Shown here: one piece after another, positions 53,450-61,725 of the stretch
How positions within the stretch are numbered: the first letter of the stretch is position 1
Layout of the letters: each line of letters starts with the position of its first letter
Position numbers and translations under genes: made by a program
Notes under the pieces: generated by a model
Seen by the model: the letters and a program-made list of their open reading frames with translations, nothing else
Told to the model about the DNA's origin: nothing
Databases searched by the model: none
Origin: Myxococcus guangdongensis
GTDB lineage: Bacteria > Myxococcota > Myxococcia > Myxococcales > Myxococcaceae
Assembly: GCF_024198255.1 (NCBI RefSeq)
Contig: NZ_JAJVKW010000002.1
Location: forward strand, 62,001-126,000
Direction: 5' to 3'
DNA length: 64,000 bases

Positions 53450-55276
53450 TCAAATCTGGTAGCGGCCGACGATGGCGGAGAGCTCGCCCGAGGCGGCGGA
53501 GAGTTGGATGGCGGCCTGCTCGCTCTCCGCCATGCGGTCGACAATCTGATCCGCCACGTCCGCCATGGAGCTCAGCGCGGCGAACAGCTCCGCGATGCCC
53601 GCGTCCTGCTGCCGCACGGCGTCCGAGATGCTCTTCACCGTCTGGCCATTGCTCTGGATGATGCCCGCCAGCGAGCGCAGGCTCTCTCCCGCCGCGCGCA
53701 CCTGCTCCAGGCCCCCCTCCACCTCGCGCGCGCCACCCTCGCTGATGCGCACCGCGTCCGAGATGGCCCGGCCGATGTCGCCCAGGATGCCCTGCACGCG
53801 CGTCGTCGCGCCCGCGGACTGGTCCGCCAGCGAGCGCATGTTGCGCGCCACCACGGAGAACGCCCGGCCCTGGTCCCCGCTGCGCGCCGCCTCGATGGAC
53901 GCGTTGAGCGCCAGCACGTTGGACTGGTCCGCCAGGTCCTTCACCGTGCGGGTGATGTCGCCCACCAGCCGCGTGCGCTGATGCAGCTCGGAGATGGTGC
54001 GGCCGATCTGCTCCACGTGCGAGCGGATGTGCGTGAGCCCACCCACGCTGCCGGACACCGCCGCCTCGCCCGCCTGTCCGAAGCCGCTCGCCTTCTCCGC
54101 CTCGCGCTGAATCGTCTCCACCCGCTTGGCCGCCGCGCGCGAGCTCTCCTGGAGCTGCTGCGCCGCCAGCTGCGTCTCGTGCAGCGCCACCGCCTGCTGG
54201 GACACCGCCTCGTTCTGCACCGTCGCGGACTCGGTGAGCTGCGACGCCGCGGCCTCCAGCTGCTCCGCCGAGCCCTTCAGCGCCATCAGCAGCGAGCGCA
54301 GCTGCACCATCATCTCCGCGAAGGACGACGCCAGCTGACCAATCTCATCCCGCGAGTGCACCTCCAACGTGCCCCGGAAGTCCCCCTCCGCCACCACCCG
54401 CGCCGCCGCCGCCGTCAGCTCCCGCAAGGGGCCCGTCATCCGCCGCACCAACAGGAAGATGACGCCGCCGGCCGCCAGCGCCGTGAACAACCCCAACCCG
54501 ACGATGAGCACCACCGCCGTGGTGAAGCGTGACGCCTCCGTGCTCTCGTCCCGCGCGAGCAACAACTCCAGCCCCGCACCCACCGGCTGACGCGCCACGC
54601 GGAAGCTCAAGTCCTCCACCTCCACCCGCCCCTCCCCCTCCGCCTCGTCCGCCGCCGCCAGCAACGCCTCCGGCGACACCGTGTCCACCGAGCGCGCCAC
54701 CAACCGCGAGCCCGCATGCAGCACCAGCTCCACCCCCCGCTGGTTGCGCAAATCCTTCAGCGGCGCGTCGTCGAACCGGCTCCCGAGCACCAGGTGCCCC
54801 ACGCCGCGCCCCTCCACCTCCACCGGCCGCGACACCGCCCAGTACGGCGTCTCGCCCACGAAGAGCACGCCCGGCGCGCCGGACTTCACCAGCCCCGCCA
54901 GCGCGGGCAGCGCGCCCGCATACGAGCCCGCGAGGAGCTCCCCCTCGGGCCGGGTGATGAGCAAGAGCTCCACCGACACCAGCGCCTGCTGCTCCTTGGC
55001 GAAGGCCTGGAGCGCGGCGGCATCCACCGTGGCGCCGGACAACAGCTCCCGCAGCCGGGCGTTCGCCGCGGCGCTGCGCAAGAGGACCCGCAACGTGCGG
55101 CCCTCCTGGGCCACCAGTCGGCTCCAGGCCGACTCGTCCTGGAGGAGGGAATGCGCCAGCTCCGCGTCCATCCGGGAGCGCAGCACGACGCCCGTGAACG
55201 TCACGCACAGCGCGGTGAGAACCAGGATGACCAGCGTGATGGCGGCGGTCAGACGAGCGGCGAGGCTGTGCGTCAT
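53450..55276 (-). CDS. Methyl-accepting chemotaxis protein
   Basis: A 608-residue transducer. TM1 (about 9-33) and TM2 (about 265-287) bracket a periplasmic domain of about 230 residues with a cache-like beta pattern. A HAMP domain follows (GPLRELTAAAARVVAEGDF), then a long signalling coiled coil whose hairpin tip reads NVLALNASIEAARSGDQGRAF (about 451-475), the CheA/CheW contact site with the invariant Glu-Ala-Ala-Arg. No C-terminal CheR-binding pentapeptide is present. No che genes are nearby, so it is an orphan receptor; in myxobacteria such receptors may feed the frz or dif pathways. The start has no clear ribosome site. Confidence 0.9.
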   Translation of the reverse strand: MTHSLAARLTAAITLVILVLTALCVTFTGVVLRSRMDAELAHSLLQDESAWSRLVAQEGRTLRVLLRSAAANARLRELLSGATVDAAALQAFAKEQQALVSVELLLITRPEGELLAGSYAGALPALAGLVKSGAPGVLFVGETPYWAVSRPVEVEGRGVGHLVLGSRFDDAPLKDLRNQRGVELVLHAGSRLVARSVDTVSPEALLAAADEAEGEGRVEVEDLSFRVARQPVGAGLELLLARDESTEASRFTTAVVLIVGLGLFTALAAGGVIFLLVRRMTGPLRELTAAAARVVAEGDFRGTLEVHSRDEIGQLASSFAEMMVQLRSLLMALKGSAEQLEAAASQLTESATVQNEAVSQQAVALHETQLAAQQLQESSRAAAKRVETIQREAEKASGFGQAGEAAVSGSVGGLTHIRSHVEQIGRTISELHQRTRLVGDITRTVKDLADQSNVLALNASIEAARSGDQGRAFSVVARNMRSLADQSAGATTRVQGILGDIGRAISDAVRISEGGAREVEGGLEQVRAAGESLRSLAGIIQSNGQTVKSISDAVRQQDAGIAELFAALSSMADVADQIVDRMAESEQAAIQLSAASGELSAIVGRYQI

Positions 55277-55424
55277 GCGCTGCGATGTCGGACGAGAGGG
55301 GGAAAGGCCCCGATGGGAGCGCCACCGGGAGGGCCCACCCTACCGCAACATCCGGGGATTTCGCAGTAAGGCGAGGATGACCCGGGATCCCCAGGTTGAC
55401 CCTCCCACCTTCACTGACGTGTTC

Positions 55425-56171
55425 TCACGCGTCGGCCACGCGCAGGACGACGGCGGTGATGTTGTCCTTGCCCCCCGCCTCGAAGGCATCCGCCACCAGC
55501 GCGTCGCAGACCTCACGCGCCGAGGCCAGACACAGCCTGCGAGTCAGGCCCTCCATCCCCAACGGCTCGTAGAGCCCATCCGAGCACAGCAGGAACACGT
55601 CGCCGGGCTGGGCGTGGAGCCGCTGGAGCGTGGGCTCCGCGTTGTCGGTGCCCAGCGCCCGGGTGATGAGGTGCCGCCAGTTGGAGGCGCCGCCCGGAGG
55701 CTCCATGCCCACGTCGCGCAGCTCCTCGATGAACGAGTGGTCCCGGGTGAGCGGCTCCAGCTGGCCACCCCGCAAGCGGTACAGGCGGCTGTCGCCGACG
55801 TGCACCACCGCCGCGCCGTCTGGCCCCACCGCGAGCGCCACCACCGTGGAGGCCATCTCCGCCAGGCGGCCCACCCGCTGGGCCCGCAGGTTGGCCTGGG
55901 CGAGCTGTGAGCACGCCGCCAACAGGTTCTCCTCGCGGGTGCGCCGGGGGTCGGCCACCTCGGGCCACGCCGCCTCGTGCTCCCGCTCCCATCGCTGGCC
56001 CAGGCCCGCGAAGGTGTCCACCACACAGCGACTGGCGACCTCGCCACCTTCCTGCCCACCCAGCCCGTCCGCCACCACGTACAACCCCAGCTCCGGCAGG
56101 ACACAGTAGGAGTCCTCGTTGTGGGGCCGGCGACCGATATGGGTCTGTCCCGCGCTCTCGAAACGCAGCAT
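55425..56171 (-). CDS. PP2C-type protein serine/threonine phosphatase
   Basis: A 248-residue phosphatase of the PPM/PP2C family, metal-dependent and cytosolic. The motifs are in order: GRRPHNEDSYCV, VVADGLGGQEGGEVAS with the metal-binding Asp, HVGDSRLYRLRGG, and the closing GGKDNITAVVLRV. The fold length is that of stand-alone bacterial PrpC/Stp enzymes, which counter Ser/Thr kinases; none of those kinases is next to it. The ATG at 56171 is chosen since GAGGAGG lies seven bases ahead; a GTG three bases earlier would sit too close. It diverges from the acidic protein gene. Confidence 0.92.
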   Translation of the reverse strand: MLRFESAGQTHIGRRPHNEDSYCVLPELGLYVVADGLGGQEGGEVASRCVVDTFAGLGQRWEREHEAAWPEVADPRRTREENLLAACSQLAQANLRAQRVGRLAEMASTVVALAVGPDGAAVVHVGDSRLYRLRGGQLEPLTRDHSFIEELRDVGMEPPGGASNWRHLITRALGTDNAEPTLQRLHAQPGDVFLLCSDGLYEPLGMEGLTRRLCLASAREVCDALVADAFEAGGKDNITAVVLRVADA

Positions 56172-56473
56172 GACACCGCCTCCTCGGGCCCTCCCCCAGC
56201 AAGCGGGAGGCCAGCGCCCATCCCCAGGTGGGCACCCACTACGGATACCTCCATTTGTGTGACGGCTGGGACCTGAGTGCCAGGGGACCTCGGCGCGCGC
56301 CCCGCACTCGTTCGATGGCGGACGTTGCAAGCGCCCGAGGCTCGCGATTGTTGACCAGCCCGAGGGGGGTCCACCCCACAGGTGATGGGTCCACTCCCCC
56401 CGCCCCCTGGCAACTTCTCCGTGGGAGCCCCGACAATACGGATGCAGCCGTCGTGCGTCCCGGGAGGTGAAAG
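56172..56473. promoter_or_regulatory. Divergent regulatory region between the PP2C and acidic protein genes
   Basis: A 302-bp gene-free region that must hold promoters for both genes. A TTGACC near 56350 lacks a partner at a usual distance. A near-perfect dyad GGGGTCCACCCC lies near 56368-56379. I see no clear operator, riboswitch or small gene. Confidence 0.4.
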
Positions 56474-57556
56474 ATGACATCCATCCGCCGACTGTCCTCG
56501 AGCATCCTGTCGTCCCTGCGGCGCACGTCGCTGGACGCGGACGTGGGCTCCGTGGCGCCCACGAAGCCCAGCGAGTCGCTCGAGGCCGTGGAGAAGGTGC
56601 GCCGGGGGTTCTCCGACGAGAGCGACTTCCAGGTGGACGGCGCCGACGGCGCCGACGCGCTCTTCGCCACGCTGGGCTCCGACGACGTGGAGCCCGGCGA
56701 GTCGCGCGAGCTGGAGCACGCCGCCCTGCGCGTCTTCTCCGGGGAGAGCTCCTTCGAGTCCGCCGCGCCCCGCTACGCGCAGCGCCTGGGCTCGCAGCTG
56801 CCCTCCTCGCTGGGCGCGCCCCGTGATTCGGGCAACGCGGCGGGGCCGTCGTCCCGTCGTGGCGGCGCCAACGTGCCGGACGCCTCGGACATCCTGTCGC
56901 CAGACGAGGCCGCGTGGGAGCTGCAGAACCTGGACACGTCCTCGCCCAGCGTGGATGCGCCGGAGGATCTGCTCTCCATGCTGGACCCGCCGGGCAACGC
57001 GTGGGGGCCGGTGCACCCGGCGCTCGACCTGCACATGGATGCGTTCGAGGACTCGGTGGGCGGCGCGGATGGCTTGGATGCGGGGCGCGCGCTGGAGGGC
57101 CCCTCCATGGCCCAGTCCGCGGCCGCCGAGTGGATGGACGAGTCGGTGCGTCCGGCGGGGCCGAACGAGTTCCTCGCGGACCTGAACGACTTGGGCGACA
57201 TGGTGCCGGAGGACATCGGCCCGGCGGACGCGGCGCTCGCGGGGGTCATGGGCTCGCTCGCGGCGAACCCGGCGGCGGCCAGCGTGCCGGTCAGCGCGGC
57301 GATGAGCGCGCAGGGCGTGGACGTGGTGGCGGAGGCGGTGGAGCTGCAACCGGACGCGCAGCCCGTCGACACGGCGACGTCGCTCGATTCGTTCTCCTCA
57401 CCGGGCGTCGTCACCGAGGCCTCGGCCGAGGCGCTCTCCCAGCAGGTGGCGTCGCTCACCGAGCAGACCGTCTTCGTCGAGCCCGACGTGGCCCAGGCAG
57501 ACCTCCCGGGCGAGCCCTCCGACGCCGAGCGCCCCCCTCAGCCGACCGCGACCTGA
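56474..57556 (+). CDS. Acidic low-complexity protein of unknown function
   Basis: A 360-residue soluble protein. The N-terminal 30 residues are basic and Ser-rich (MTSIRRLSSSILSSLRRTSL); the rest is strongly acidic, rich in Ala, Ser, Asp and Pro. It has short aromatic-acidic patches (SDFQVDGADGAD, EAAWELQNLD, DLLSMLDPPGNAW, NEFLADLNDLGDM) of the kind used for binding partners, and no globular domain is apparent. The basic, serine-rich start could be a phosphorylation or membrane-contact site. A good ribosome site (GGGAGGTG) precedes the ATG. It is divergent from a protein phosphatase, which is suggestive but not proof of a shared pathway. Confidence 0.65.
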   Translation: MTSIRRLSSSILSSLRRTSLDADVGSVAPTKPSESLEAVEKVRRGFSDESDFQVDGADGADALFATLGSDDVEPGESRELEHAALRVFSGESSFESAAPRYAQRLGSQLPSSLGAPRDSGNAAGPSSRRGGANVPDASDILSPDEAAWELQNLDTSSPSVDAPEDLLSMLDPPGNAWGPVHPALDLHMDAFEDSVGGADGLDAGRALEGPSMAQSAAAEWMDESVRPAGPNEFLADLNDLGDMVPEDIGPADAALAGVMGSLAANPAAASVPVSAAMSAQGVDVVAEAVELQPDAQPVDTATSLDSFSSPGVVTEASAEALSQQVASLTEQTVFVEPDVAQADLPGEPSDAERPPQPTAT

Positions 57557-57577
57557 CGCGCGGCCGGGTGACGCACC

Positions 57578-58879
57578 TCAAGGCCGCTTGTCGTCCGGCC
57601 CCGCGAAGGTGGAGTCGTACTGCTGCTGGGCCTCGTCCACCTGACGCTGGTACTCGTCGATGTAGCGCAGGCGCTGCTCGCCCTGCCACTCCGCGGGGGA
57701 GAACACCGAGGACGGATACACCTTGGTGGTGTGGAGGTAGCCGCGCTGGGTGGCCATCAGCTCGCGGTCCGGGTCTCCGGACTCCTTGAGCAGGAAGCCC
57801 TCCACGTCGCGCAGCTGCAGCGGGAACGTGGGCGCGTCGTCGAGCACCAGCTTGCCGAAGACACTCAGCTTCACCTCCCGCGCGCCCTCCTTCAGCTCCT
57901 CGTTGAAGGACACGTGCGCGAAGGGCTGGCCGCTCTCGTCATCCAGACGACCGGCGACGACGTACCGCCCCGCCTTGCGCACCTCGATGCCCAGGTACAA
58001 GGACAGCGAGCCATCCTCCACCACGTCGCGCACCTTGCCCGTGAGGACCGCGGGCGGCGTCGGCGTGTAGAGGATGTCCAGGAACGCCGTTCCCTCCGCG
58101 CGCCCCGAGCGCACCTGCACGTCCACGCGCAGCGTGCCCGAGTACAGCGGGAAGCCCTGCTTCGACGGCTGGAAGCGCCCCGTGAAGACGCCATCCCCCG
58201 CGAGCGCGTCACCCGCCGCGCCGTCGTCCGTGAAGGCCACCGGCACCGCGGGCATGCCCCCCGCGCCCGGCATGTGGTCGGCCTCGCGCGCGGTGGCGGC
58301 CAACACCTCGCAGGGCCTGGGCGCGCGTTGCGCGTCCTCACACGCGACGGAGAAGAGCACCACCTCGTCGCCCACCGCGAACACCCGGTCCTGCTTGAGC
58401 CGCAGCTGCACGTCGGTGTTCTCACGGCTCAGCGGACGCGTGCGCTCCGGCTCGGCGAGCACCACCTGGTCCGGGTGCTCACGGATGGAGCGGGACTGCG
58501 GCGGATAACGCGTGGAGGCCACGTACGACGCCAGCGTCTCCTTCGCCCGCTCCAGCCGCTCCGCCCACAGGTCCCGCCGGGCCAGGCGCTCGCGCTGCTC
58601 CAGGTTCACCACCGACACGGGCGTGCCCTGCGCATCCGGAGACGGCCCCTGCGCCAGGTCCACGCCATCACCGATGCGCTCCGTCCTGGACGAGGGCCCG
58701 GCCTGCGAGCCCCTCCAGGCGGCGCCCGAGGAGGCGGGCGCCACAGCCCGCGCCTCTGCCGACTTCGCGCTCCATCGCCACCACACCACCCCTCCCAGCA
58801 TCAGGGGAATCACCACGAAGGCCCACCCGAGACGGCGCGGATGGGAGACACGAGCGGACTCAGGGCGGGTGGGCATCAT
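57578..58879 (-). CDS. Membrane-anchored protein with an exported beta-domain
   Basis: A 433-residue protein. One N-terminal membrane helix (about 16-38, WAFVVIPLMLGGVVWW) follows a basic stretch, so most of the chain is probably periplasmic. A low-complexity linker (about 45-85) precedes a beta-rich region whose FTDDGAAGDALAGDGVFTG motif is typical of choice-of-anchor-X-type domains. C-terminal parts (RYVVAGRLDDESGQPFAHVSF) repeat the style of a second beta domain. It ends with a Gln-rich helix. I know no function for the family; it may be a surface or extracellular matrix component. It is 21 bp upstream of no gene on its strand but follows the secreted hydrolase-like gene convergently in order. 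Confidence 0.65.
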   Translation of the reverse strand: MMPTRPESARVSHPRRLGWAFVVIPLMLGGVVWWRWSAKSAEARAVAPASSGAAWRGSQAGPSSRTERIGDGVDLAQGPSPDAQGTPVSVVNLEQRERLARRDLWAERLERAKETLASYVASTRYPPQSRSIREHPDQVVLAEPERTRPLSRENTDVQLRLKQDRVFAVGDEVVLFSVACEDAQRAPRPCEVLAATAREADHMPGAGGMPAVPVAFTDDGAAGDALAGDGVFTGRFQPSKQGFPLYSGTLRVDVQVRSGRAEGTAFLDILYTPTPPAVLTGKVRDVVEDGSLSLYLGIEVRKAGRYVVAGRLDDESGQPFAHVSFNEELKEGAREVKLSVFGKLVLDDAPTFPLQLRDVEGFLLKESGDPDRELMATQRGYLHTTKVYPSSVFSPAEWQGEQRLRYIDEYQRQVDEAQQQYDSTFAGPDDKRP

Positions 58880-58900
58880 GCGCGCTTCGCGGCGACGGCC

Positions 58901-59785
58901 CTACTTCGCTTCCGCCACGACGGCCTCGCGAACCTTGGCGACGATGCCGCCCCAGGTCCCGTTGGCGTAGTGATTGAACGCCTCGCCGTCGTCCCGCAGC
59001 TTCACGTCGTGGTTGCTCCACTTGGCCAGGCCGTTGCTCGTCTTGCCCTCGCCCGTGGACAGCGTGCCGCCGCAGAACCAGTCACCGGGGTTGCACAGCG
59101 AGCTGCCGGCGCTGCCCGACACGCCGCCCGTCGAGTGGTACGCCACCGCCTCGTCGTCCTGCCCCGGCAGGAACCCCGAGTACAGCGTGCCCTTGGCCGC
59201 CGCGTACATGTAGAACTTCACGCCCGCCGTGACGTTGTGGTTGTACATGGCGCGCGCCGTGGTGGTGACCAGGTCACTCACCAGCGGCTCACTCACCGCC
59301 CACTCGCCCAGGTCCGCCAGCTCGCTGCCACCGCCAGCGCCGGACGCCACGCGCACCGAGCGGATGTTCCAACCCGTCTGCGTGGTGCCATCCGTGTTGC
59401 CACACACGCCGCTCGCGTTGGGCGACGCGTTCTTCTTGGCGCGCTGGCTCGTCCCATACAGCGCGAGCGCATAGCCGATCTGCAAGTCACCGGCGCTGTG
59501 CGCGGCGATGTAGCACCAGTTGTTGCCCGTGCAGAAACAGTCGAGCGCGTCGCGGATGCGCGCGTTCTGCCCGCCGATGCGCTCCTTGCCGTTCCAGTTC
59601 ACCGCCTTCTTGTTCACGCCCGCCGCGGTGCCAGCCGGCCCCCAGTAGCTGAAGTCGGCGTAGTTGCCCGCCTGCGTGGTTCCACCGTTACGTCCGTGAA
59701 TCCACAGCGTGTAGTCGGTCGCGAAAGCCTGCGTACCGAACAACAGCGTTGCTGCGGCAACCGCCGTACCCATCAGCTTCTTCAT
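58901..59785 (-). CDS. Secreted alpha/beta-hydrolase-like protein
   Basis: A 294-residue protein with a clean signal peptide ending QAFA (about residue 22). The mature protein starts TDYTLWIHGRNGG, in which HG (30-31) can be an oxyanion motif, and has CYIAAHSAGDLQIGYA with the candidate nucleophile S97 (AHSAG elbow). A late histidine in KWSNHDVKLRDDGEAFNH may complete a triad. Several cysteines occur in the mature chain, including the pair CFC and CYI near 75-93, so disulfides are likely after export. A lipase, esterase or amidase role is inferred; the family is not recognised. The ATG has GGAGGC nine bases upstream. It precedes the exported beta-domain gene by 21 bp on the same strand. Confidence 0.7.
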   Translation of the reverse strand: MKKLMGTAVAAATLLFGTQAFATDYTLWIHGRNGGTTQAGNYADFSYWGPAGTAAGVNKKAVNWNGKERIGGQNARIRDALDCFCTGNNWCYIAAHSAGDLQIGYALALYGTSQRAKKNASPNASGVCGNTDGTTQTGWNIRSVRVASGAGGGSELADLGEWAVSEPLVSDLVTTTARAMYNHNVTAGVKFYMYAAAKGTLYSGFLPGQDDEAVAYHSTGGVSGSAGSSLCNPGDWFCGGTLSTGEGKTSNGLAKWSNHDVKLRDDGEAFNHYANGTWGGIVAKVREAVVAEAK

Positions 59786-59955
59786 CGTGGAACGCCTCCG
59801 GCTCGGAGTGGGGGAGCTGCCCGTCGGGTGGGGAACCGGACAGGGGAGCGTCCACTCTAGAGTCTCGGGGTGTAAAAGGTCGAGAACACGGAAACCGTGA
59901 ACCGGGCGCAAAACCTGACGCGCCGCGTCGACCCCTGTCACATGGGTGAGTTGTC

Positions 59956-61074
59956 TCACCGGGTGTCGGAGACGAAGCGCTCCAGCCGTGACAGGGCCTC
60001 CGGCAGGCTGGCGCGGCCCAGGCCCAGGCGGAAGTGATTGCCGGGGAAGTCATAGACGTCTCCGGGGAGCAGCAGCACGCCCTCGCGCTGGACGAGCGCG
60101 TCGGTGAACCGGGCCACGGGCTCGTCGCGGAGCAGCTTCGGGAAGGCCACGCTGCCGGCGCGTGGACGCACCCAGTGGAACGTGTCCGCGTGGCGCGCGA
60201 AGAACGCGTCCAGCAGGGCCAGGTTCGAGGCGAGCAGCGCGCGGCTTCGCGCCAGCACGCGCTCCTTCGCGCGCAGGGCGATGAGCGACAGCACCTCGCT
60301 GGGGGCGCTGTTGCAGATGGTCGTGTAGTCCTTGTACGCCATGCACCGGCGCAGCACGTCCACGTCGCGGCAGGCGAGCCACCCCACGCGCAGCCCCGCG
60401 AGGCCGAAGGCCTTGGACATGACGCCCAGGCTGAAGGCGCGCGGCGACAACGACACGGCGGCGGGGAGCCGCGCCGACGCGTCGTGCTCCAGCAGCCGAT
60501 ACACCTCGTCGGAGAGCAGGTGGATGCCGCGCTCGTCGCACAGCGCGCACAGCGCCTGGAACGTGGCCCGGTCCGGCAGCGCGCCGGTGGGGTTGTGGGG
60601 GAAGTTCACCACCACCAGCTTCGTGCGCGGCGTGAGCGCGCGGCCAAGCGCCTCCACGTCCAACGCCCAGCCGTCCTCCTCGCGCAGGGGCAGCAGCGTC
60701 ACGTCCGCGCCGGTGGCGCGCGCCACCTCGTACAGCGACTGGTAGCCCGGCCAGGTGACGACGGCGTGGTCGCCTGGGCCCAGCAGCACGTTCATCAGGA
60801 TGAACACCGCCTCCTCGGCGCCCGCGAAGGTGAGCACCTCGTCGGCAGACAGGCCCGGGTAGAGCGCGGCGATTTCGTCGCGCAGCACGGGCAGCCCCGG
60901 GGCCTCCGTGTAGCCGAGCGTGAGCGCCTCCCATCGCCCCAGCGCGTCCGAATCGGCGAGCGCCAGCAGCTCCTTCATCTTCCAGCCCTCGATGTCGGAG
61001 GAGCACAGCGTGTAGGGCGCGGCGAACTCCCAGCGCGCGAAGTACCGCTCCAGCTTGAAATCGGGGATGCGCAT
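59956..61074 (-). CDS. Class I/II PLP-dependent aminotransferase
   Basis: A 372-residue fold-type I PLP enzyme. NFPHNPTGALPD is the nucleotide-phosphate loop with the conserved Asn, LLSDEVYRLLEHD contains the Asp that pairs with the pyridine nitrogen, and K221 in GVMSKAFGLAGLRVGW forms the internal aldimine. An arginine in FRLGLGRASLP is the carboxylate-binding residue. The unusual N-terminus (MRIPDFKLERYFARWEF) marks a distinct subgroup of aminotransferases annotated only generically. The substrate is unknown. The gene is flanked by a thioredoxin-fold gene on the other strand and is preceded by its own 162-bp leader. Confidence 0.85.
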   Translation of the reverse strand: MRIPDFKLERYFARWEFAAPYTLCSSDIEGWKMKELLALADSDALGRWEALTLGYTEAPGLPVLRDEIAALYPGLSADEVLTFAGAEEAVFILMNVLLGPGDHAVVTWPGYQSLYEVARATGADVTLLPLREEDGWALDVEALGRALTPRTKLVVVNFPHNPTGALPDRATFQALCALCDERGIHLLSDEVYRLLEHDASARLPAAVSLSPRAFSLGVMSKAFGLAGLRVGWLACRDVDVLRRCMAYKDYTTICNSAPSEVLSLIALRAKERVLARSRALLASNLALLDAFFARHADTFHWVRPRAGSVAFPKLLRDEPVARFTDALVQREGVLLLPGDVYDFPGNHFRLGLGRASLPEALSRLERFVSDTR

Positions 61075-61236
61075 GAGAGCGACTGTCTGCCCTCTCGGGG
61101 GGCCCGCCGTCCAGCGACAGCCGCTCGGGACGTTCTCCTCCAGGCAGGCGGACGACGCGCCGGTCCGGGTGGGCGCCGGCGGATGCATAGCTTGAAGAGC
61201 GTCCCTTCAGTCCCAGCCCCTTTCGCGGGAGCCTGT

Positions 61237-61707
61237 ATGCCCACGCATGACATTCCCCTCACCCTGCTGGACCCGGATGGCGGGTGGATCAACGCGCCCG
61301 TCCACGTCTCGGAGCTGGACGAGCTGCCGGTGCTCCTCCACTTCTTCTCCCTGGCCGAGGACGCGGACGCCAACGACTTCTCGTCCCTGCGGCGCTTCCT
61401 CGCGGAGTTCGGTCCGCGCGGGCTCAAGGTCATCGGCGTGGACATCACCCACTCGGCCCGCGAGCTGCGCGACACCAACGCGGTGGAGGCCTTCGCGCGC
61501 GAGCACGGGCTCATCTACCCCATCGCCGTGGATGACGGCTCCATGGCCCAGGCGTACGGCGTGAAGCAGACGCCCGCGTGGCTCGTCTTCGACGCGGACG
61601 GACGGCTGCGCCACCACCTGTGCGGCAAGGACGCGGCCCGCCGCGTGCGCCCGCTGCTCGAGCGCTTCACCCAGTACGACACCTCGGCCGCGGCTCCCGC
61701 GCCCTGA
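61237..61707 (+). CDS. Thioredoxin-fold protein lacking the CxxC motif
   Basis: A 156-residue cytosolic protein of the AhpC/TSA-TlpA type. The expected order is present: an opening beta hairpin, LPVLLHFFSLAEDADANDFSSL where a redox WCxxC would stand, GLKVIGVDITHSA, then YGVKQTPAWLVFDADG with the cis-proline loop. Only one cysteine (in HHLCGKDAA) is present, away from the active site, so disulfide exchange is not expected. A peroxiredoxin-like or purely structural role is possible. It starts 162 bp after the divergent aminotransferase and is 18 bp upstream of the SDR gene, with which it is probably co-transcribed. Confidence 0.8.
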   Translation: MPTHDIPLTLLDPDGGWINAPVHVSELDELPVLLHFFSLAEDADANDFSSLRRFLAEFGPRGLKVIGVDITHSARELRDTNAVEAFAREHGLIYPIAVDDGSMAQAYGVKQTPAWLVFDADGRLRHHLCGKDAARRVRPLLERFTQYDTSAAAPAP

Positions 61708-61725
61708 AGACTTCCCGGAGGTCAC

